Origin: Hungatella sp.
GTDB taxonomy: Bacteria; Bacillota; Clostridia; Lachnospirales; Lachnospiraceae
Length of the DNA stretch: 64,000 bases
Direction: 5' to 3'
Assembly (NCBI GenBank): GCA_009712635.1
Contig: WASS01000020.1
Span: 1,187,208-1,251,207, forward strand
Shown: piece after piece, positions 34,265 to 42,593 of the stretch
Layout of the letters: every line of letters begins with the position of its first letter
Position numbering within the stretch: the first letter of the stretch is position 1
Program-made: the position numbers and the translations under genes
Notes under the pieces: model-generated
Seen by the model: the letters and a program-made list of their open reading frames with translations, nothing else
Databases searched by the model: none
What the model was told of the DNA's origin: nothing

Positions 34265-34902
34265 TTTATCACCTCCTTTTTCTCAATTGACATTGAGTAA
34301 AGTTCCCATAAATATATGGAAGCTACTGACCCATAAGGAGAATATTTACTTCTATAGGAATCAAACTGCTCTTTTGTCAGTTTGGGATTGCCGTAGAGTT
34401 TTTCCATTCCACGGCGAATGGCAATATCACCAAAGCTGACTACGTCAGGCCGCTCCATATGAATAAGCAGCATTTGTACAGTCCATGGGCCTATTCCCTT
34501 GAAATTCGTGAGAATACGAATGATCTCGCTGTCCGGCTTTTTTTGCAGACAATCCAGGCACAGATTTCCCTCCGCAATCTCTTTCGCCAGGTCGCAGATA
34601 CAGATGGCTTTTTTCATAGTAATGCCGCATTGTCTCACCTCTTTCGGAGTAAAACCCGAAAGATTCTCCGGAGTGATGTCACCTAAAAGTTCCTGCATTC
34701 GTTCCCATACAGTTTTTGCAGCGCGGGTTGAGATCAATTGACCAATAATCCCATTAATCAGTGCTGCGAATGGGTCGGGAATCACCTCGCGCTTTACATG
34801 CCCAAGTCTTACCATCGCTTCACCAAGCACAGGATCAGCTGCGGCAAGATGAGTTGTTTCTCTCATTCCATAATGAAAATACTTATATTCAATAGCTGAC
34901 AT
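34252..34902 (-). CDS. alkA: DNA-3-methyladenine glycosylase II
   Basis: A 216-residue HhH-GPD glycosylase. The helix-hairpin-helix is LTNFKGIGPWTVQMLL (about residues 131-146) and the catalytic Asp159 lies in VVSFGDIAIRRG. It lacks the N-terminal domain of E. coli AlkA, as Bacillus and yeast Mag1-like forms do. The start overlaps the ogt end by 14 bases and has a poor SD, so translation is probably coupled. Confidence 0.92.
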   Translation of the reverse strand: MSAIEYKYFHYGMRETTHLAAADPVLGEAMVRLGHVKREVIPDPFAALINGIIGQLISTRAAKTVWERMQELLGDITPENLSGFTPKEVRQCGITMKKAICICDLAKEIAEGNLCLDCLQKKPDSEIIRILTNFKGIGPWTVQMLLIHMERPDVVSFGDIAIRRGMEKLYGNPKLTKEQFDSYRSKYSPYGSVASIYLWELYSMSIEKKEVIKCQK

Positions 34903-35359
34903 GATTTTTTTCCAATTCTAACAGGGTTTTCTTTCTTTCCAGACCACCGGCATAACCTGTTAATTTACTATCTGAACCGACAATACGGTGACAGGGCGTC
35001 AAAATAAGTATGGGGTTTTTGCTATTGGCCATGCCTACAGCGCGGGAAGCCTCCGGCCGGCCAATCATTTCAGCAACCTGCTTATAACTGCGGGTTTCGC
35101 CATAGGGAATCTCCTGCAATGTATTCCAAACCGTCTTCTGAAACTCCGTTCCCTGGGCTGCAAGCTTTAAATTAAATTTTGTGCGGTCTCCTGATAAATA
35201 TTCCAAAAGCTGCTTTTCAGCTTCCTTTAACAAGGGTGTGATCTGGTTATTTTCCCTGTTCGGTGAGTCCTTAGCAAAGAAAAGTTCCGTTATCGCTTCA
35301 TCCTGTTCTGATATCACAACTGGGCCCAGGATTGTCTGAAATACAACTGTATTTTTCAT
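34889..35359 (-). CDS. ogt: O6-methylguanine-DNA methyltransferase
   Basis: A 156-residue suicide methyltransferase. Acceptor Cys123 is in ILTPCHRIVG; the DNA-binding wing is IPYGETRSYKQVAEMIGRPEASRAVGMANSKNP. First gene of a three-gene alkylation-response operon. AGGAGG precedes the start. In B. subtilis the equivalent AdaB is encoded next to adaA, with alkA divergent; here all three are on one transcript. Confidence 0.95.
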   Translation of the reverse strand: MKNTVVFQTILGPVVISEQDEAITELFFAKDSPNRENNQITPLLKEAEKQLLEYLSGDRTKFNLKLAAQGTEFQKTVWNTLQEIPYGETRSYKQVAEMIGRPEASRAVGMANSKNPILILTPCHRIVGSDSKLTGYAGGLERKKTLLELEKNHVSY

Positions 35360-35449
35360 AAAGTCAACCTCCTTTGTTGGTATTAATTCAGTTTACTCTG
35401 TTTTTTTTATTTTATCATCCGATTTTGCACCATGTAATTTTAGATAGCA

Positions 35450-35491
35450 ATATGAAAAAACAGCGTTTTCAAATTACGCTGTTTTTCATAT
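35450..35491 (-). terminator. Terminator of the RibD-type reductase gene
   Basis: ATATGAAAAA...CAGCGT pairs with ACGCTG...TTTTTCATAT, centred near 35470. It ends the minus-strand transcript of the gene at 35496. Confidence 0.8.
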
Positions 35492-35495
35492 CCCC

Positions 35496-36014
35496 TCAGG
35501 ATTGTATTTTAGTATAAATTAGTTCGGCAAATTGTCCGTATTGTTTTACTTCTTTCAAACAAAAACGTTTTAATGATTCCTCCTGGGAAAACAACGGAAT
35601 TCCTTTTCCTAATAATACTGGAGCAATCTGTATTATCATATTGTCTATCATATCATTATCCAGCAAAGGAGCCAGGATTGTGCCTCCTCCCACAATCCAT
35701 ATGTTTTTCTCTTTATCAAACTGTTTTACAAATTCCACAACATCACAACTGACAGGAGTAAATCCCCTTACTGGAACACTTTTTGAATGTGTTATTACGT
35801 AATTTTCAGTCGTAGAGTAAATACTGTCAGCACCATCCATTTTTTCAATTTCATTAAACGTTCGTTTTCCCATAATAGTAACATTCATAGAATGATAGAA
35901 ATTCTCATAATCTGTTTCTTCTGCATCTCCAGTCTGGTAAAGCCAGTCCAGGTTATGATTTTTATCAGCCAGATAGCCATCCAGAGTAATACAGCCATAA
36001 AAAAATACGCTCAT
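35496..36014 (-). CDS. RibD C-terminal/dihydrofolate reductase-family protein
   Basis: Start chosen at 36014 (MSVFFYGCI) with AAGGG 6 bases upstream. 172 residues of DHFR/RibD-C fold: GCITLDGYLADKNHNLDWL at the N-terminus, TIMGKRTF, and IVGGGTILAPLL (nucleotide-binding loop). Stand-alone members (YyaP/YwjB type) are NADPH reductases of unknown substrate. It follows phzF by about 28 bases and is the last gene before a terminator. Confidence 0.85.
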   Translation of the reverse strand: MSVFFYGCITLDGYLADKNHNLDWLYQTGDAEETDYENFYHSMNVTIMGKRTFNEIEKMDGADSIYSTTENYVITHSKSVPVRGFTPVSCDVVEFVKQFDKEKNIWIVGGGTILAPLLDNDMIDNMIIQIAPVLLGKGIPLFSQEESLKRFCLKEVKQYGQFAELIYTKIQS

Positions 36015-36042
36015 TTTAACCCTTCTTTCAAATAATATTTTT

Positions 36043-36912
36043 TTACAATTCAACTTCTGATAAAATAAGATTCCTTGCAGTTCCGCCCACTCTGACCTCA
36101 TGAATTTCGTCTTCCTTCACTGTCAGGGATACCAGAATTTCAGAGGGTCTATTCATGGAATACCCTTGTTCAAACACAATGCTGGATTCCTGCCCGGCGT
36201 TAATTTTGCCATAGTGGTAAAGATAGCATCCCAGAGCACCGTTTGAAGTTCCCGTTGCTGATTCTTCGGGAATCTCATATAACGGAGCAAAATTTCTACA
36301 ATTAGCGTTTGCGCCGTACAGGGATTCCAGGGTAAAAACATGGTAACCAACTACACTATATTTTTGACTAATCAATTTGATTTTTTTCATATCCGGTTTC
36401 ATTGCATTTAATATCTTTATGCTTTTTACAGGGATCAGAATATCCCGAAGTCCTGTAGATACGATCTGTGCCGGTAAATCTTCTTGCATCTTGGATACAT
36501 CAATATTTAATGAGTCCGCAAGTTCATCCTTCATTATTATTTCAGAAAACGCAGGAGCTGACTGATTCATCATGACGGAGTGATCCTCATTTATTTCAAT
36601 TCCCAGTATTCCGGCTTTTGTCTCCTGTTTATACTTGCTGGGTTTAAGTAAACCCAGGTATGACATGGTATAAAAGGCTGCAATTGTTGCATGACCGCAT
36701 AAATCAACCTCTTCCTTGGGCGTAAAGAATCTCACTCTAAAATCTGCTTTCTCTGACTTCATTACAAAAGCAGTTTCACTGAATCCCAAAATTGCAGCAA
36801 TTTTCCCCATCTGTTTTTCCGATAATGAATCTGCGTCAAGTACGACGCCTGCTGGATTACCGCCTTCATCAGTTTTTGCAAATGAATTTAATTGATATAC
36901 GTTTACCTTCAT
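36043..36912 (-). CDS. PhzF-family isomerase-like protein
   Basis: A 289-residue protein of the PhzF/DAPEP epimerase-like fold: NSFAKTDEGGNPAGVVLDA at residues 8-26, ILGFSETAFV with the conserved Glu (about residue 46), VDLCGHATIAAFY and SGNGALGCY-type GTSNGALGCYLYH. Most family members, including YddE, have unknown roles and it need not be linked to phenazine. It starts 2 bases after the stop of the ABC exporter gene, so it is part of that transcript. Confidence 0.88.
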   Translation of the reverse strand: MKVNVYQLNSFAKTDEGGNPAGVVLDADSLSEKQMGKIAAILGFSETAFVMKSEKADFRVRFFTPKEEVDLCGHATIAAFYTMSYLGLLKPSKYKQETKAGILGIEINEDHSVMMNQSAPAFSEIIMKDELADSLNIDVSKMQEDLPAQIVSTGLRDILIPVKSIKILNAMKPDMKKIKLISQKYSVVGYHVFTLESLYGANANCRNFAPLYEIPEESATGTSNGALGCYLYHYGKINAGQESSIVFEQGYSMNRPSEILVSLTVKEDEIHEVRVGGTARNLILSEVEL

Positions 36913-36914
36913 AA

Positions 36915-38702
36915 TTATTTCTCTTCCCTTTCATACCACTGTGCCTGTGCCGCCCACATATCAGCGTATTTGCCTGGGCGGGAAAGCAGCTCGTCATGTG
37001 TCCCCATGTCAACAATCTCTCCAGCCTCCAGCACTACGACGCGATCCGCCAGCTTTGCAGAACCGAGACGGTGAGTCACCACGAGGGCACATTTACCTTC
37101 TGCCAGCCGTTGAAATTGTTTGTAAATTCTAATCTCCTCAATGGGATCAATGGCGGAGGTGGGTTCATCCAATACAATAAAGTCATTCACCCGGTATAAC
37201 CCTCTGGCAATGGCGATCCTCTGCCATTGTCCTCCTGATAGATCAATGCCGCCAAACTCTGGTGAAAGCATATCCTCCATCCGGATACTGCCCTTCTCAA
37301 AACCGGCTTCACGAAGTGCCGATTCCGCCTGATCCAGACCGGCTTTTGCCAGACTGTCACTGATAGCCACATTCTCTTCAAGGGTCATTTTGTACCGCTG
37401 ATACTTCTGAAATACCCCAGATATGCCTTTATATAAGGAGGACGGAGCAATCTTTGCGGTATCAAGGCCGCCAATTATAACCCTGCCTTCCAACGGGCGG
37501 TAAATCCCGGTCAGCAAACGTACAAGGGTACTCTTCCCCGCACCGTTTTCCCCAACAATGGCAATGGTCTCCCCCTCTGCCAGGTTCAGTGTTACGTCTT
37601 TCACCGCCGGATTCTCCCTTCCTGGATAGGTATAACTGATTCCGTAAGCTGCCACTCCTATGGTAAAATCCGGTATGCCTGAAGAACCGGTGCGATCCGG
37701 CATTTCAAGCAAATGCAGGAAGTTGTTAATCTTGCCGATATCCCTGTTCATACTGCCTATGTGTTTGCTTACTATTTCATTCATAATATCGAATATCTGC
37801 CCCAGAGCCGCAAACACAGCGGCAAACATGCCAACCGTAATTTCCCCATTCATGGTTGCAGTAAAGAGCAGATAAGCCGATGTTCCCATACCTGCAAATG
37901 TGGTTATGTTTAATACCAGCTGCAGCAATGCAATTTTCCGCTCTGCCCTCCATATCTTACTGGTAAGCAGCTCCAATGTGTCTGTAAAGAGCTGATTGAA
38001 AAATGAAAATGCTCCCAGTATACGGGTTTCTTTAAAATACTCTCTGTCACAGATTGCCTTCTGGTAATATTCATGCTCCCTGCGCAATGGTGCGCTCTGT
38101 TCTTCCAGCCTTGTGAACACCCGGATATTTATGGTCTGTGCCATTATCGCAGGTATAAAAGCTAACAGAAGTGTAATTAACAGCATGGGCTTTAATGTAA
38201 ACAGATAGGTTCCGATTGACAGGAAATACACTCCATAAAAAGAGACACACAAAAACAAAATCATGCAGCATAAAGGAATCGCCTGGATTCCCTCCCTGGC
38301 TTTATTAAGATCATCTAAAAAATCTGTGTTTTCAAATTGGGCAGGATCGATATTTTTTAATTTCTTGTGAAGCAAAACAGTCATTTTTCCTGATGATTTG
38401 GGAAATAGAATGCCGGTTCCGTGAAAGTTATGAATCCCGTTTAAAAGCTGCTGCCCGAACGTTGCTCCAGTTAATAAGAACAGAGAAAACATACAATCCG
38501 AAAAGTCCGCTTGGCTGGCAGACGCTTTGGAAATCGTATCAAAAAGATGCTGGGTTGCCACAACTGTCAGGGAAAATGACAGCCCGTGCATGACAGCCAG
38601 TATATTTTCAAGGATACAATTAAATGGTGCTGCCTGAAACTGCATTGGTATAATACGGGTAATGACTTGAAAAAACGTATCATTCTTCTTTTCTGTGTTC
38701 AT
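36915..38702 (-). CDS. ABC exporter subunit (membrane plus ATPase), second of a pair
   Basis: Start at ATG 38702, because GAGGGGG lies 8 bases upstream; it overlaps the partner's stop as ATGA. About 595 residues: six membrane segments (1-330) then the ATPase. Walker A GENGAGKST, Q-loop GVFQKYQRY, signature LSGGQWQR, Walker B IVLDEPTSAID and switch His in VVTHR are all intact. With the gene at 38699 it should form a heterodimeric exporter in the cytoplasmic membrane. Substrate unknown; peptide or lipid are both possible. Confidence 0.9.
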   Translation of the reverse strand: MNTEKKNDTFFQVITRIIPMQFQAAPFNCILENILAVMHGLSFSLTVVATQHLFDTISKASASQADFSDCMFSLFLLTGATFGQQLLNGIHNFHGTGILFPKSSGKMTVLLHKKLKNIDPAQFENTDFLDDLNKAREGIQAIPLCCMILFLCVSFYGVYFLSIGTYLFTLKPMLLITLLLAFIPAIMAQTINIRVFTRLEEQSAPLRREHEYYQKAICDREYFKETRILGAFSFFNQLFTDTLELLTSKIWRAERKIALLQLVLNITTFAGMGTSAYLLFTATMNGEITVGMFAAVFAALGQIFDIMNEIVSKHIGSMNRDIGKINNFLHLLEMPDRTGSSGIPDFTIGVAAYGISYTYPGRENPAVKDVTLNLAEGETIAIVGENGAGKSTLVRLLTGIYRPLEGRVIIGGLDTAKIAPSSLYKGISGVFQKYQRYKMTLEENVAISDSLAKAGLDQAESALREAGFEKGSIRMEDMLSPEFGGIDLSGGQWQRIAIARGLYRVNDFIVLDEPTSAIDPIEEIRIYKQFQRLAEGKCALVVTHRLGSAKLADRVVVLEAGEIVDMGTHDELLSRPGKYADMWAAQAQWYEREEK

Positions 38703-40480
38703 AGATACCACCCCCTCTGAGCCTCAAACATCTCTGCATACGGCCCGTTTGCTGCCATCAGCTCATCATGGGTTCCTCGCTCTATAATCCTCCCGCTGCC
38801 AATGACCAGTATCTCGTCAGCCAGCTTTGTAGAACCAAGACGGTGACTGACAAATACCGTAGTCTTGCCCAGCATTAGCCTCTCAAAATCTCTGTATAAC
38901 AGACTCTCACTGATGGGATCAAGCGCGGAGGTAGGTTCATCAAGGATTTTAACGGGAGCACGGCTGTTCAGTGAACGGGCAATTGCCACTCTCTGCCACT
39001 GACCGCCGGAAAGATCCTGTCCGCCAGCCATAATTTTCCCCAGCGGCGTATCCAGTCCATGGTTCAGACTGTTCACCGTCTCATCTAACCCAGCCAGATG
39101 TGCTGCCTCCATCTCATTCCCTTTTCTATGTAAATCACCAAGAGCTATGTTATCCTTCAATCGTATATAATACCTGGCAAAATCCTGATATACCACAGAA
39201 AACAGAGCCTTGACCGCACTGGCAGAATATTCCCTTAGTTCCTTCCCATTTATCAGTATCTCACCCTGATATTGCGGAAATAAACCTGTTAACAACTTGG
39301 TAATTGTTGTTTTGCCTGCACCATTTTTACCAACAAAGGCATAATGACGCCCTGCCTCCATCTTAAAAGACATTCCATCCAATACCAGCCGTTCACTTCC
39401 CGGGTATCGAAAGCAGACATTGCGAAATTCCAGTGATTTAAATACCATAGGTTCGGCATCCGGCTCAGTTAATGAGTCTTTCGTCTGACTCATTGACGCA
39501 AATGCAGTTAAATCCTTCATATACTCCCCGACACGTGATATGTTTTCAAGGGAACGGGACATCTGGAAGCCAAGCTTCTGAATCATTCCAAATACTGCGC
39601 TTACGATACCCATAAACCAACCCGCTGTCATCTGACCGGTCAACACAGGTCCGATCAGTGTCAATGCCACCAACAGAGAAATCAGAACCAGAAGCAGACT
39701 GGACCCCTTAATAAAAAGAAACATCCTGGCCGTCACCTTAAGCTGTAATTTACGCCCGGCTTCATACTGATTCTGCCATTTACCATTGATCTCATCGCTA
39801 TAGCCGAACAGGGTACGCTCGTCCACATTATCCCGTCCCGTCAGCACTTCTCCCAGATACTCCGTCCGCCTGTTGAATTTCTCAGCCTCACGCCCGGCCT
39901 GGTAAACTTTTCTACCCGCTCGCACCGACAACCAGAACATGGGAGCAGAGAAAAATAAGATAATTATTGCAGCCCACCACACCCGGGTTACAATCAATAT
40001 CAGAACGGAAGCCAGGGATATGATAATCTTCAAAGACTGAATATACGCCTCCACACCTTCCATAATGGAATTAACCGGGTCTCTGGATACCCGTGAAATC
40101 AACTCCCAGCTGGTATTATTTTCTATGTGCCTGTAGTCCAATGCTGCATAAATCTTCACCACAGACGGGATCAGTCTGCGTTTCAGATTTAAACGGATAC
40201 GAGAGCTGACAAGCTGGATCAGCGCACCAATGATGGTAGTCACCCCCAGCGTCACTAACAGCAGTACCAATGGCAGATAAATATCATTACGTGGACGGAC
40301 ACCTTTTAATATAGCAGATGCCGTGTCCACAAAATCAGCTGTGACCAGAGCCAGAGCCCCCGTCTGCATAATGGATTGGGTAACAGACAAGAGTATATCA
40401 GTAACCATACAGACAGGAGAAGCTGCCAATGCCAGCTTCAGCGCGTCAAATGAACGATAATTTTTATTGATTTCAATCAT
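38699..40480 (-). CDS. ABC exporter subunit (membrane plus ATPase), first of a pair
   Basis: Start set at ATG 40480 because GGGGAG lies 6 bases upstream; the longer frame (TTG at 40555 or ATG at 40525) has no SD and would overlap the preceding gene. About 593 residues: six membrane segments, then an ATPase with intact Walker A GKNGAGKTT, Q-loop VYQDFARYY, signature LSGGQWQR, Walker B KILDEPTSALD and VSHR. ATGA overlap with the downstream partner. Both ATP sites look active, unlike many heterodimeric exporters in which one is degenerate. Confidence 0.9.
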   Translation of the reverse strand: MIEINKNYRSFDALKLALAASPVCMVTDILLSVTQSIMQTGALALVTADFVDTASAILKGVRPRNDIYLPLVLLLVTLGVTTIIGALIQLVSSRIRLNLKRRLIPSVVKIYAALDYRHIENNTSWELISRVSRDPVNSIMEGVEAYIQSLKIIISLASVLILIVTRVWWAAIIILFFSAPMFWLSVRAGRKVYQAGREAEKFNRRTEYLGEVLTGRDNVDERTLFGYSDEINGKWQNQYEAGRKLQLKVTARMFLFIKGSSLLLVLISLLVALTLIGPVLTGQMTAGWFMGIVSAVFGMIQKLGFQMSRSLENISRVGEYMKDLTAFASMSQTKDSLTEPDAEPMVFKSLEFRNVCFRYPGSERLVLDGMSFKMEAGRHYAFVGKNGAGKTTITKLLTGLFPQYQGEILINGKELREYSASAVKALFSVVYQDFARYYIRLKDNIALGDLHRKGNEMEAAHLAGLDETVNSLNHGLDTPLGKIMAGGQDLSGGQWQRVAIARSLNSRAPVKILDEPTSALDPISESLLYRDFERLMLGKTTVFVSHRLGSTKLADEILVIGSGRIIERGTHDELMAANGPYAEMFEAQRGWYL

Positions 40481-40508
40481 ACCCAACTCCCCCAGTTTTT
40501 GAAACCAT

Positions 40509-41915
40509 TCACCATGTTCTTCCATAAAAGAATGAATACCCGTCAGATTTTCCAAGTTGTTTTTTCGGCGTTTTATCCACCATGATTGTTGCTTTTAACA
40601 GAGATTTCACCTGTTCCCTCATTAAACTGACGTTAAACTTGTCTATCTCTCTGTCCTTGCTGTTCGTCATCAGATAATCTGGCATCTGGATTAATCCAAT
40701 GACTGGAATCCCTGCTTCAAACAGAGGCTGGCTTTCCCCAAATTCAAACTTGTTGTGGCCTCTGAGTGTCACAGTACGAGTCAGACTTCTGTCTTCCACC
40801 GCTTTTTCCCAGATCTTTCCCAGCCGGGCATTTCCCACGTATGTGTACTCTGTCTGGATGTTTCCAGTTGCCTTATATTGTCCGTCCTCATTCTCTTTCC
40901 ACTCCATACAGCCCAGATGTTCTACCGTAATTCCTGCAACGGCTTTTTTATTACCGTTTTTCCCATCCCATAGTTCCCGGTGACCCATTAACCAGGTTGA
41001 AGTAGCCTGTGATGTTCCTTTAAATACCGGCAAACGAAAATGTCCGGTAACAAATGAAAATATCATGGTACGATTCAGCTGCTTGTTTTTAAGATACCGG
41101 ATCATGGAAAGCATACCAATTGCACCATTCTCCTCCACCACATTAATTCCGTCCGTATGTGTATTAATGAGAATAGTCTCATCCTTATTTTTCCCTTCCA
41201 GTATTACATGAAAACTTTCAGTTAGAGCGTTGACCTGCTTGTCTGCTTCTAATATCACAGTTCCCTGTTCCTGTCTTTTCGCAGCCGCAATTACCTTTTT
41301 ACCCTCCGTCTCATTCACCCATAGGGCCGGAATTCCCATATATTCATCGGTAAATGGCAGATACTGATCTTTTACCTTTTCATCTGCCACTCCCTTCCAG
41401 ATTAATATAACCGCTTTAACTCCCTTCTCCTTTGCCTTCTTTAAACCAGGATTTCTTAACACAGAGGTAAGTACCAGATCACCATCACCTGTGGCAATCC
41501 TGGTGCCGTCCGGAAATGCCCTTCGTTTGTTCATAATCAGACCAAGGGGAAGCTTTTTAATCATTTTAATTTCTACAACTGCAATTTTACCTGTTGCCTT
41601 GGTATAATCACCGCGTTTTACATGAATCAGTTCTCCTGTTATTCCGTTTTCATCTGTTTCTCCGGAATATGGATATACTGAGGATACAGGAATATCTTCC
41701 TGGTTTACTGTTAAAGCACTTCTCTTTTCTTCCCATCGCTCAAATGTATAGGGGGCGCTATAAATTGAAAGCCCCATATCATTCAGCTGCTGCTTTAACC
41801 ATGCAATAAATTCCTGATGACCTTTTGAGCCGGTTGCCCGGCTGCCAAACCCATTCATTATTTCTATTTCATTCCTCATAGCCTCTTCTGAATCTAATCT
41901 GCTCTTTTGTATCAT
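40509..41915 (-). CDS. M28-like peptidase-fold protein with altered metal ligands
   Basis: A 468-residue cytosolic protein with a PA-like insert (about residues 90-220) and an M28-like domain. HTDGINVVEENGAIGML (His253) sits where M28 enzymes have H-x-D...D. The usual EE catalytic pair is replaced by VTGHFRLP, the third ligand region reads TVEHLGCME, and the final SDH motif reads GESQPLFEAGIP. It therefore keeps the fold pattern but not the standard two-zinc set. It could be an inactive relative or an enzyme with a different metal site. AAGGAG before the ATG. Just upstream of the ABC exporter pair and downstream of the HD gene. Confidence 0.65.
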   Translation of the reverse strand: MIQKSRLDSEEAMRNEIEIMNGFGSRATGSKGHQEFIAWLKQQLNDMGLSIYSAPYTFERWEEKRSALTVNQEDIPVSSVYPYSGETDENGITGELIHVKRGDYTKATGKIAVVEIKMIKKLPLGLIMNKRRAFPDGTRIATGDGDLVLTSVLRNPGLKKAKEKGVKAVILIWKGVADEKVKDQYLPFTDEYMGIPALWVNETEGKKVIAAAKRQEQGTVILEADKQVNALTESFHVILEGKNKDETILINTHTDGINVVEENGAIGMLSMIRYLKNKQLNRTMIFSFVTGHFRLPVFKGTSQATSTWLMGHRELWDGKNGNKKAVAGITVEHLGCMEWKENEDGQYKATGNIQTEYTYVGNARLGKIWEKAVEDRSLTRTVTLRGHNKFEFGESQPLFEAGIPVIGLIQMPDYLMTNSKDREIDKFNVSLMREQVKSLLKATIMVDKTPKKQLGKSDGYSFFYGRTW

Positions 41916-41939
41916 GGCTTGCTCCTTATATAATAGCTT

Positions 41940-42557
41940 TTATCTCAACATCATTTTCTGAAATTTTCTTACTATTTCTTTTTCGTAATCCGGATCACTG
42001 TTTCCCCTGCCTATGCGGTCACAAAGCCCCAGCAGCGCAACTTCATTGACATCCGTCTCCTGTTTCATTTTGCTGGCATCTCCAAATGGAAGTTTCTCCG
42101 TAACATACAAAATGTGCATATGATACTTAACCAGTTTTGCCACGGACTTAATCCAGGAAACATCACCGGTAAAACAGGATAAAAAATCTTCTGTCAGCTG
42201 TTCTCCCTCAAGATCATGATTATAGGAGGTGATTTTCTCTCTCTTCATTTTTGTGGTCCCCGGTTTGCCAATATCATGAAGCAGCGCCGCCCACATCAGG
42301 GTTCGTTCCGATTGACTCTCCCGCTTCCGCTTTGCTGCTTCATTTACCACCATCATCGTATGAGCCCACACACTGCCTTCCGGATGGTAGCGTTTTGACT
42401 GGGGTGTATCCTTTAGTTTTAACAGCATGGAAAACGGATACTCAGAAAACCATGGCTCCCTGCTGATTTGTTCCAGATATTCGGATGGACAGTTATCATG
42501 GAGCAGGTGATCATCTATCTTAAGAAACTGCTCTTTCCCATATTCTTTGTCTGACAT
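41940..42557 (-). CDS. HD-domain phosphohydrolase
   Basis: A 205-residue protein with the HD metal motifs: SVWAHTMMVV (His), ALLHDIGKPGTT (the HD pair plus GKP) and SYNHDLEG. Spacing matches small HDIG-type metal-dependent phosphohydrolases that act on nucleotides or cyclic nucleotides; no GYP motif, so not a standard c-di-GMP esterase. AGAAAGG precedes the ATG. It lies 36 bases after the GH94 gene in the same direction. Confidence 0.88.
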   Translation of the reverse strand: MSDKEYGKEQFLKIDDHLLHDNCPSEYLEQISREPWFSEYPFSMLLKLKDTPQSKRYHPEGSVWAHTMMVVNEAAKRKRESQSERTLMWAALLHDIGKPGTTKMKREKITSYNHDLEGEQLTEDFLSCFTGDVSWIKSVAKLVKYHMHILYVTEKLPFGDASKMKQETDVNEVALLGLCDRIGRGNSDPDYEKEIVRKFQKMMLR

Positions 42558-42593
42558 GAAATTTGCCTTTCTTCCTATTAACTGCCTTTTTAA

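Noticed and set aside
36043-36912. Phenazine biosynthesis
   Set aside because: PhzF-fold proteins are widespread and no other phz genes are present.
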